A DNA stretch of 10,719 nucleotides, from assembly GCA_964565375.1 (NCBI GenBank), contig CAZMEV010000107.1, forward strand, positions 1-10,719, written 5' to 3'. The notes beneath the pieces were generated by a model. That model was given only the letters and a program-made list of their open reading frames with translations, was not told the origin of the DNA and did not search any database. Origin of the DNA: SLAN01 sp964565375 (GTDB taxonomy: Bacteria; Spirochaetota; Spirochaetia; DSM-27196; SKKC01). Positions 1 to 5,448 of this stretch are shown here, piece after piece; within the stretch, counting starts at the first letter, position 1; each line of letters opens with the position of its first letter. Made by a program: the position numbers and the translations under genes.

Positions 1-670
1 GCACCGCGCGGTTCACGTCCTCGAACGCGTCCTGCACCCGGCCGGACGGCGGAACGATATTCTGAAGCCGCACCTGCGTAACGCGAATGCCGAGCCCGTA
101 GCTCTGCAGGGTCTCGTTCATCTGGTCGAGTCCCTCCTGTTCGATACGCCCGCGTCCGCGGCCGAGCACGCTGAAAATGGAGCGGTCTCCGACGAGCTGA
201 TTAATTACGCTCTGCGATATATCGCGGATTGTCTTTTCGCGGTCCTGCACGTTAAACAGCCAGGAGCGCGGTTCGTTAATCCGGTACTGGATAATCCATT
301 CGACGTCGACAATATTAAGATCTCCGGTGAGCATGACGCTTTCCTCGGGAATATCAGCTTCCTCGTACTGCGTTCGCTGTCCGGAGACTCCGGGCGACTC
401 GGTTCGAAAGCCGAAGGTCATCGTCTGCACACGCTGGACGGGTACCGTCTCGTGAGTTTCGAGGCCGAACGGCAGCTTTGTCTGCAGGCCGGGCCCGACC
501 GTCCTGTTGTAGCGGCCGAATCGAAGCACGACGCCTTCCTCGGTCTGATCGACCATAAAAAAACTTGTTGCCGCGCCGGCAAGAACGATCGCGGCAATTA
601 CTATGAGCGCGATTCTCGTGGGCGTCACGGAGAGCGAAGGTTTCCGTGGCCATTTCATTTGGTTGGACAT
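1..670 (-). CDS. hflK: HflK-type SPFH-domain membrane protein, N-terminal part (runs off the left edge)
   Basis: The minus strand encodes 223 residues without a stop before the window edge, starting at the ATG complementary to 668-670. A short basic cytoplasmic tail (residues 1-18) is followed by one membrane segment (about 19-38) and then an SPFH/band-7 domain opening with VDQTEEGVVLRFGRY and GPGLQTKLPFG. Further in are the blocks GDLNIVDVEWIIQYRI, SWLFNV and VTQVRLQNIVPP, and the family-typical AFEDVNRAV sits at the edge. These blocks match HflK rather than HflC or prohibitin. In E. coli, HflK and HflC form a large inner-membrane complex that surrounds and modulates the FtsH protease. The N-terminal tail is much shorter than the Gly-rich tail of E. 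coli HflK. A weak GAGAG Shine-Dalgarno element lies 9 bases upstream of the ATG. hflC would be expected further left, but that is outside the window. It is divergent from the pst operon, and no functional link is evident. Confidence 0.9.
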   Translation of the reverse strand, partial: MSNQMKWPRKPSLSVTPTRIALIVIAAIVLAGAATSFFMVDQTEEGVVLRFGRYNRTVGPGLQTKLPFGLETHETVPVQRVQTMTFGFRTESPGVSGQRTQYEEADIPEESVMLTGDLNIVDVEWIIQYRINEPRSWLFNVQDREKTIRDISQSVINQLVGDRSIFSVLGRGRGRIEQEGLDQMNETLQSYGLGIRVTQVRLQNIVPPSGRVQDAFEDVNRAV

Positions 671-735
671 GTATTTGTTCTCTCATACGGGATTTGAGGC
701 ATCCCTGCCTGGTGTTTTTCGGTCACTGAACTTTG

Positions 736-764
736 AATGTATCACATTGCCGCGGGATTCGTAA
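736..764 (-). promoter_or_regulatory. Candidate promoter for hflK
   Basis: On the minus strand a -35-like TTACGA (complement of 759-764) and a -10-like TACATT (complement of 736-741) are separated by 17 bases, and a TG one base before the -10 gives an extended -10. Each hexamer matches the sigma-70 consensus at about four of six positions. This would give a leader of roughly 60 bases before the hflK ATG. It is pattern matching only; the spacing is good and the hexamers are weak. Confidence 0.35.
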
Positions 765-772
765 GCGCCCGG

Positions 773-816
773 TTCTAACGAACTTCTCATAATTATCTAG
801 CGATCTTCTAACCGCA
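773..816 (+). promoter_or_regulatory. Pho-box-like operator: four direct repeats at 11-bp period upstream of pstS
   Basis: Seven-base units start at 773 (TTCTAAC), 784 (TTCTCAT), 795 (ATCTAGC) and 806 (TTCTAAC), each followed by a four-base spacer, so the period is exactly 11 bp. The outer two units are identical and the inner two match them at five of seven positions. Seven-base units plus a four-base spacer is the architecture bound by PhoB/PhoP-family response regulators (E. coli CTGTCAT units; actinobacterial GTTCACC-type units). The array ends about 50 bases before the pstS start. A weak -10-like TTCAAT at 823-828 lies 10 bases after the last full unit, which resembles activator-dependent pho promoters that lack a -35. 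The inferred role is induction of the pst operon in low phosphate. Confidence 0.6.
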
Positions 817-844
817 GACCACTTCAATCACCCATAGGTTAATG

Positions 845-853
845 AAAGAGGAG
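845..853 (+). promoter_or_regulatory. Ribosome binding site that decides the pstS start
   Basis: AAAGAGGAG is a strong Shine-Dalgarno sequence. It lies inside the longest reading frame (possible ATG at 842) and ends directly against the ATG at 854, but is 6 bases before the ATG at 860. The 860 start is therefore preferred, and it also gives the cleanest signal peptide. Confidence 0.75.
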
Positions 854-859
854 ATGTCT

Positions 860-1981
860 ATGACACATTTGAGAAGAATTCTGCTCGGTGCCCTTCTGGT
901 AGGGATAACAGCCGGGTTCGGCTTTGCCGGTGGACAGGGCGAAGCTGCCGACAGCGTTGAGCTCGAAGGCGCCGGGGCGAGCTTCGTTGCACCGCTGATG
1001 ACCGCGTGGGCGGATGAGTACCGGGACGTTACCGACGGGCGCGTGACGGTGAACTATCAGTCCATCGGTTCGGGAGGCGGTATCCGCCAGTATCTCGAAC
1101 AGACGATCATGTTCGGGGCGACGGAGGCGTTTCTTACCGACGAGCAAGTTGCGGATGTCGAATCGCAGACCAATGGGCGCGCGTTCAATATTCCGGTTTC
1201 GCTGGGAGCGGTCGTACCGACCTTCAATCTTCCCGGTTTCGAGGCGGGGGATCTGGTGCTGGATGCCGAGATAACTGCGGGTATCTTTCTCGGAACCATT
1301 ACCCGCTGGGACGACCAGCGGATCGCCGAGCTGAATCCCGACGCGGATCTTCCGGATCTGGAAATCGAGGTAGTACACCGTTCAGATGGCTCGGGTACCA
1401 CGAACATCTGGACAAGCTACCTGACGAAGGTGTCCTCGGAATGGGAAGACCGTGTCGGATTCGGCACCAGCGTCGACTGGCCGGTCGGCACCGGAGCAAA
1501 CGGCAACGAAGGTGTCGCAGGAGCAGTCCAGGTAACCGAAGGAGCGATCGGCTACAACAGCCTTGTGTACGCGACGCTCAACGACATTGCCTTCGCCGAC
1601 ATGATCAACCGCAGCGGCAATCGCATCACCGGTTCGCTCGCGACGGCATCCGCTGCAGCGAATACTGAATTGCCCGATGATACCCGTGCGCTGATTACCG
1701 ACACGACTGCCGAGGACGGGTGGCCCGCGGCCGGCTTTGCATGGGTCCTCGCGTACGAGAACTTCGACGAGAACGACGCAATTTCCACCCGAACGCAGGC
1801 GGAAGAACTGGTGCGGTTTCTTACCTGGATCGTCACCGACGGACAGGCGATGTCGAACGATCTCGACTTCGCCGAGCTCGCAGAGACACCCGTGGAACTG
1901 GGCCTGAACATGATCCGCCGAATTACCTGGGAAGGCGAGATCATTGGCGACGACATTGTCTCGGAGATGCTCGGCAACTGA
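860..1981 (+). CDS. pstS: Periplasmic phosphate-binding protein PstS
   Basis: This 373-residue protein is the substrate-binding part of the high-affinity phosphate ABC importer. A signal peptide (MTHLRRILLGALLVGITAG) leads to a likely signal peptidase I site near GFAGG. No lipobox Cys is present, so a soluble periplasmic protein is expected. The family landmarks are in order: GAGASF (37-42), YQSIGSGGG (66-74), FGATEA (85-90), VVHRSDGSGT (171-180), a block like E. coli TSYLAKVNEEW (185-195), WPVGTGANGNEGVAG (207-221), GAIGY (228-232) and the C-terminal NDLDFAEL. In E. coli the FGASDA loop supplies an Asp that bonds phosphate directly; here that position is Glu89. It is the first gene of the pst operon, behind a Pho-box-like array and a strong Shine-Dalgarno sequence, and is separated from pstC by a hairpin. 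Confidence 0.95.
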   Translation: MTHLRRILLGALLVGITAGFGFAGGQGEAADSVELEGAGASFVAPLMTAWADEYRDVTDGRVTVNYQSIGSGGGIRQYLEQTIMFGATEAFLTDEQVADVESQTNGRAFNIPVSLGAVVPTFNLPGFEAGDLVLDAEITAGIFLGTITRWDDQRIAELNPDADLPDLEIEVVHRSDGSGTTNIWTSYLTKVSSEWEDRVGFGTSVDWPVGTGANGNEGVAGAVQVTEGAIGYNSLVYATLNDIAFADMINRSGNRITGSLATASAAANTELPDDTRALITDTTAEDGWPAAGFAWVLAYENFDENDAISTRTQAEELVRFLTWIVTDGQAMSNDLDFAELAETPVELGLNMIRRITWEGEIIGDDIVSEMLGN

Positions 1982-2019
1982 GCCCCGCCCGGGGACAGCG
2001 ATTTAATCGAACGCACGCG

Positions 2020-2048
2020 GCGGTCGGGGGCCTTAAGCCTCCGACCGC
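2020..2048 (+). promoter_or_regulatory. Strong intercistronic hairpin between pstS and pstC
   Basis: GCGGTCGGGGGC (2020-2031) pairs with GCCTCCGACCGC (2037-2048) as a 12-bp stem with one G-U pair and a CTTAA loop. No T-run follows, so it is unlikely to be a full intrinsic terminator. It is better read as a 3'-protecting or partly attenuating element that would let pstS transcript exceed pstCAB, as is usual for binding-protein genes of ABC importers. A much weaker 5-bp hairpin (TGTGT/ACACA, 2054-2067) follows. The structure is visible directly; the role is inferred. Confidence 0.65.
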
Positions 2049-2092
2049 ATACGTGTGTGAATACACAAAAGGTGGAACAACGGAGAACGCTC

Positions 2093-2125
2093 ATGCGGGA
2101 GAGAAACTATGGCTCGCAGCGATAA
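2093..2125 (+). CDS. Possible ten-residue leader peptide overlapping the pstC start
   Basis: An ATG at 2093 with a well-spaced Shine-Dalgarno sequence (CGGAG at 2081-2085, 7 bases upstream) opens a reading frame for MRERNYGSQR and stops at 2123-2125. The stop is 15 bases past the pstC ATG and in a different frame, so its translation would compete or couple with pstC initiation. Nothing in the peptide is recognisable and such short frames arise by chance, so it is listed only because the ribosome site is good. Confidence 0.15.
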   Translation: MRERNYGSQR

Positions 2126-3113
2126 GTCGGTATTACCGCTGGGAAATACAGACGTGGCGGCGGTCCGGACGCCTCGCGCAGTGTACAGACGGGCAGGTGA
2201 TCGGACATTTACGACGATAGTGGTGCTCATCGGCTCGAGCATTCTGGTGCTCGCGGCGATGATGGCGATCATCCTTTATCGCGATTCGTCCCTTACGTTT
2301 CGCACCATAGGGCTGGCAGAGTTCATCGGCGGCACAGGATGGAATCCGGTAAGCGGTGACCACGGGGCGTTTCCGTTTATCGTCGGTACGCTTACGACAA
2401 GCATCGCCGCAATGATTATTGCAGTCCCGATCGGAGTCGGGTCGGCGGTCTTCAGCGCTGAATATGCCCCGAAACCGGTCGCTACGGTGGTGAACTATCT
2501 CATCGATCTGCTTGCCTCGATTCCGAGTGTCGTTCTGGGGCTGTGGGGGATATTCGTGTTCGCGGGGTTCATGCGGTCAAACTTCTACGCGCCGTTCTTC
2601 GCGTGGGCGGGCGAGAATGCTGCATGGCTGCAACCGATTCTCGGTTCGCCGACCACGTTCAATATTGCCACCAGTACGATCCTGCTTGCGTTCATGATTG
2701 TTCCCTACACTATGGCGCTTACCCGTGACGCGATCGGACTCGTCCCGGCGGAGCAGCGGGAGGCGGCCTGGGGACTCGGGGCAACCCGCTGGGAGGTCAT
2801 GAGGATCGCGGTGCTTCCGGCGGCACGCGGCGGCATAATCGCAGGCGCGCTGCTGTCGCTCGCGCGGGCGCTCGGCGAGACCATGGTTCTCGCCATGCTG
2901 ATCGGCAACAATAACAGCTTGCCGTTTCGTCTCTTCCGACCGGCGGCGACGATGCCCAGCGTCATCGTAAATGAGTTTCGCGAGGCGGTGGAGGCGCTGC
3001 ACTTCACCAGTGTAATGGCCATCGGCTTTGTGCTGTTCCTTATGACGCTTGCGATTAATCTCATCGCTGCGGTCATACAGCGACGCGTGATCAAAGTAGG
3101 ACAGCGACTATGA
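2109..3113 (+). CDS. pstC: Phosphate ABC transporter permease PstC
   Basis: This 334-residue inner-membrane protein is one half of the phosphate channel. After a hydrophilic N-terminal 33 residues there is a first membrane segment (about 34-56) and a periplasmic loop with FIGGTGWNP (72-80). An ABC-permease core with several membrane segments follows from about 90. The cytoplasmic coupling loop that docks on PstB is clear (EAAWGLGATRWEVMRIAVLP, 218-237), followed by the PstC-typical RALGETM (253-259). The ATG is preceded by GGAGAG with a 5-base spacer. The gene overlaps pstA by four bases (ATGA at 3110-3113), the usual sign of translational coupling. GTGWNP and RALGETM distinguish it from PstA and from molybdate or sulfate permeases. 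Confidence 0.95.
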   Translation: MARSDKSVLPLGNTDVAAVRTPRAVYRRAGDRTFTTIVVLIGSSILVLAAMMAIILYRDSSLTFRTIGLAEFIGGTGWNPVSGDHGAFPFIVGTLTTSIAAMIIAVPIGVGSAVFSAEYAPKPVATVVNYLIDLLASIPSVVLGLWGIFVFAGFMRSNFYAPFFAWAGENAAWLQPILGSPTTFNIATSTILLAFMIVPYTMALTRDAIGLVPAEQREAAWGLGATRWEVMRIAVLPAARGGIIAGALLSLARALGETMVLAMLIGNNNSLPFRLFRPAATMPSVIVNEFREAVEALHFTSVMAIGFVLFLMTLAINLIAAVIQRRVIKVGQRL

Positions 3114-3979
3114 ATCTCCAAACCCGATACCGACGCGACCGGGTCATGGTCGCTTTCACCGCTGCGGCAACGTTTGCGGTTGTTGCACCGATACTGGTGA
3201 TTATCGGTCATGTCTTTGTGAATGGAATTGGTGCGCTGAACTTCGCGTTTTTCACCGAAGAACTCGGTTCACCGGCCAGGGCGATGACCGGCCGACCGAC
3301 GGGTCTCGCTCACTCGATCGTCGGAACGGTCATAATCGACCTGCTTGCGCTCGCTATGGCCGTTCCAATCGGACTCGGCGCCGGGGTAATGCTCAGCGAG
3401 TATCCGGATCATCCGCTGAATCCGCCGATCAGAGTTCTGGCTTCGACACTGAACGGGATGCCGGCAGTGCTTATCGGGCTTGTGGCGTTTTCGCTGGTCG
3501 TACGACCGATCGGGCGCTTCTCGGCGCTCGCCGGTTCGGTAGCGCTTGCAATTCTCATGGTGCCGATTATCGCCCGTTCCACCGAGAGCGTACTGCGTAT
3601 AACCCCGTGGACGCTGCGTGAGGCCGGACTGGCGCTCGGACTGCCGCGCTGGCGTGTCACGCTGTCGCTCATTCTTCCGGCCTCGAAAACCGGACTCATA
3701 ACCGGCGTGCTCATTGCCTTTGCGCGCGCGGCCGGGGAGGCGGCGCCGCTTCTGTTCACGAGCTTCGGACAGAATTACATGAACACGAATATCATGCGCG
3801 CAATGGATACGCTGCCGCAGCGGCTCTACAGTCTCGCGATCAGCCCTTATAAGCAGTGGCACGAGATGGGCTGGGCGGCGGCGATCATCCTCATGGTGTT
3901 CGTAATGCTGGTGTTCTTCGCGGGACGAATTATTACCGCCCGCTTTGCCGACTGGATCGGTGAACGAACGAATCAATAG
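3110..3979 (+). CDS. pstA: Phosphate ABC transporter permease PstA
   Basis: This 289-residue partner permease forms a heterodimer with PstC. It has an N-terminal membrane segment (about 13-37) and a periplasmic loop with the block LNFAFFTEELGSPA. The permease core starts near LAHSIVGT (66-73). The EAA coupling loop is EAGLALGLPRWRVTLSLILP (171-190), followed by ARAAGEAAPLLFT (205-217), a PstA signature. The C-terminal loop contains the typical block around MDTLPQRLYSLAISPY, then a last membrane segment (about 255-275). The start overlaps the pstC stop by four bases. The stop (3977-3979) overlaps the pstB Shine-Dalgarno sequence, so the three genes are tightly coupled. Confidence 0.95.
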   Translation: MNLQTRYRRDRVMVAFTAAATFAVVAPILVIIGHVFVNGIGALNFAFFTEELGSPARAMTGRPTGLAHSIVGTVIIDLLALAMAVPIGLGAGVMLSEYPDHPLNPPIRVLASTLNGMPAVLIGLVAFSLVVRPIGRFSALAGSVALAILMVPIIARSTESVLRITPWTLREAGLALGLPRWRVTLSLILPASKTGLITGVLIAFARAAGEAAPLLFTSFGQNYMNTNIMRAMDTLPQRLYSLAISPYKQWHEMGWAAAIILMVFVMLVFFAGRIITARFADWIGERTNQ

Positions 3980-3989
3980 GAGTAAAACC

Positions 3990-4781
3990 ATGGAAGCTGT
4001 CGAAAGCACAATCTCGAATCAAACAGCAGTCCGCATGAGCACCGAAGAACTCTCGGTTCACTACGGGCCGGCGGTCGGTGTTCGCAATGTGACCTTACCG
4101 ATTTATGATAAGAGCACCACTGCGCTCATCGGCCCTTCCGGCTGTGGGAAAACAACCTTTCTTCGGGCACTCAACCGCCTGCACGATCTGACTCCGGAAG
4201 CACGGGTGACCGGCCGCGCTCTTCTGGACGGGGACGACATTTACGCAAGCGGCGTAGACCCGGTTACGGTTCGGCGGCGAATCGGTATGGTATTTCAGAA
4301 GCCGACCCCCTTTCCGACAAAGACGATATACGAGAATGTGGCCGCGGGCCTGCGACTGGTGGGAATCCGCAGACGCTCGGTACTCGACCCGGTCGTTGAA
4401 CAGTCACTGTCGCGAGCCGCGCTCTGGGATGAGGTCAAGGATCGGCTCAACACGCCGGCAAACAGCCTTTCCGGCGGGCAGCAGCAGCGACTCTGTATTG
4501 CCCGCGCCCTTGCGGTCGATCCCGAGATCCTGCTTATGGATGAGCCTACGAGCTCGCTGGATCCGAAGTCCTCCGCGCGTATCGAAGAGCTTGTAACGCA
4601 ACTCTCCGAAGAGCTGACCACGATTATCGTTACGCATAATCTTCAACAGGCGGAACGCCTGGCCGACTATACGGCGTTTTTCTACGTGGGGGATCTTGTA
4701 GAGTTCGGCGAGTCAAGGGAGCTGTTCCGTAATCCGAAAGAGGATCGGACAAAGGAATATCTGACCGGCGTCTTCGGATAG
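3990..4781 (+). CDS. pstB: Phosphate ABC transporter ATPase PstB
   Basis: This 263-residue ATPase powers phosphate import through PstC-PstA. The motifs are complete: Walker A GPSGCGKTT (48-56), Q-loop VFQKPTPFP (101-109), signature LSGGQQQR (160-167), Walker B ILLMDEP (180-186) with catalytic Glu185, a D-loop at SSLD, and switch His216 in THNLQQA. The VFQKPTPFP block and the C-terminal FYVGDLVEFGE are typical of PstB. An ATG at 3945 would add 15 residues read from pstA sequence. The start at 3990 is preferred because AGGAG (3978-3982) lies 7 bases upstream and the resulting N-terminus matches the usual family length. Confidence 0.95.
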   Translation: MEAVESTISNQTAVRMSTEELSVHYGPAVGVRNVTLPIYDKSTTALIGPSGCGKTTFLRALNRLHDLTPEARVTGRALLDGDDIYASGVDPVTVRRRIGMVFQKPTPFPTKTIYENVAAGLRLVGIRRRSVLDPVVEQSLSRAALWDEVKDRLNTPANSLSGGQQQRLCIARALAVDPEILLMDEPTSSLDPKSSARIEELVTQLSEELTTIIVTHNLQQAERLADYTAFFYVGDLVEFGESRELFRNPKEDRTKEYLTGVFG

Positions 4782-4785
4782 ATAC

Positions 4786-5448
4786 ATGAGCAGTGGCTTT
4801 GAGCTGGATGAAATCGCGGCATCTCTGAATGCCCTTTATTCACGGTACGCCGAGGTTTCGAGCAAGCTTACGCTTCAGCGTGAAACGTTAACCGCTGAAA
4901 TGGTCGACAACATGCTGGACGCGTACACCTTTCTGAACGACCTGCTCACCCAAGGAATGGACGTGTTCACACCGGCGGGAATGCATGGAATGCTCGAGTT
5001 GAACCACCTGGTGCTCTGCGGCAATGATCCGAAAACGCGCAGTCACTATTATTCGCATATCGCCGCGACACGGAAGCGGTTTCTCAAGAGTATTCGACCG
5101 ATAAGCTCCTGGGTGCTGAAACGGCGAAAACGGAATAACGATCCGTTTGAACTTGCCGCCGGATTCTACTCCCGCGTACTCAGCTATCCGCAGCTGTTTC
5201 TCGAGGGAAATCACCGGACCGGAAATATACTCTTGAACTATCTGCTGATCAGCGCCGGTACCGCCCCCTACGTTCCGGGTCCCGAGGACGCTCATATGTA
5301 CCTGAACCTGTCGGGGGATTTCAAGCTGTCGGAAAAGGACAATTCGTTCGATACTGCGTTGAATATGCCGAGGTACCGGCGCAGTTTCGAGGAGTTCCTG
5401 CGTGAATACGGATCAGAACGGTTTGTACGCGGAGGTGTCGGTGACTGA
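4786..5448 (+). CDS. Degenerate Fic-domain protein within the pst operon
   Basis: This soluble 220-residue protein has no signal peptide or membrane segment. Residues 136-147 read QLFLEGNHRTGN and align with the Fic core HxF.[D/E]GNGR..R. The F-x-E-G-N-x-R framework is kept, but the catalytic His is Gln136, the Gly of GNGR is His143 and the final Arg is Asn147. The downstream NILLNYLLISAGTAPYVPG matches the helix and loop after the Fic motif in true family members (LLLNLLLLRAGYPP-like). The upstream block ELNHLVLCGNDPKTRSHYYS (71-90) resembles the Fic pre-core (LH..L..G....G.YR). Active Fic enzymes transfer AMP or other phosphate-containing groups to proteins; without the His, AMPylation is unlikely, so a binding or scaffold role is inferred. 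It lies 4 bases after pstB and overlaps the next gene by 8. The Shine-Dalgarno sequence (GGATAG) is weak, suggesting coupling to pstB. The fold call is fairly secure, the function unknown. Confidence 0.75.
   Translation: MSSGFELDEIAASLNALYSRYAEVSSKLTLQRETLTAEMVDNMLDAYTFLNDLLTQGMDVFTPAGMHGMLELNHLVLCGNDPKTRSHYYSHIAATRKRFLKSIRPISSWVLKRRKRNNDPFELAAGFYSRVLSYPQLFLEGNHRTGNILLNYLLISAGTAPYVPGPEDAHMYLNLSGDFKLSEKDNSFDTALNMPRYRRSFEEFLREYGSERFVRGGVGD

Noticed and set aside
557..563. Seven-A tract (T tract in hflK) as a phase-variation site
   Set aside because: The tract is too short for efficient slippage, and it encodes the expected membrane-segment residues.
697..710. AGGCA/TGCCT hairpin followed by GGTGTTTTT, terminator-like on the plus strand
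   Set aside because: The stem is only 5 bp, the T-run is short, and no plus-strand gene ends just upstream.
842..859. Upstream in-frame ATGs (842 and 854) for pstS
   Set aside because: The strong Shine-Dalgarno sequence lies between 842 and 854 and is correctly spaced only for the ATG at 860.
1984..1995. CCCC/GGGG inverted repeat just after the pstS stop
   Set aside because: The stem is only 4 bp and is dwarfed by the hairpin at 2020-2048.
3945..3989. Longer pstB reading frame starting inside pstA
   Set aside because: It adds residues read from pstA sequence and bypasses the well-placed AGGAG before 3990.
5402..5440. GTG at 5402 as start of the PhoU-domain protein
   Set aside because: It has no ribosome site and would overlap the preceding gene by 47 bases. 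GGAGG is spaced for the GTG at 5441.
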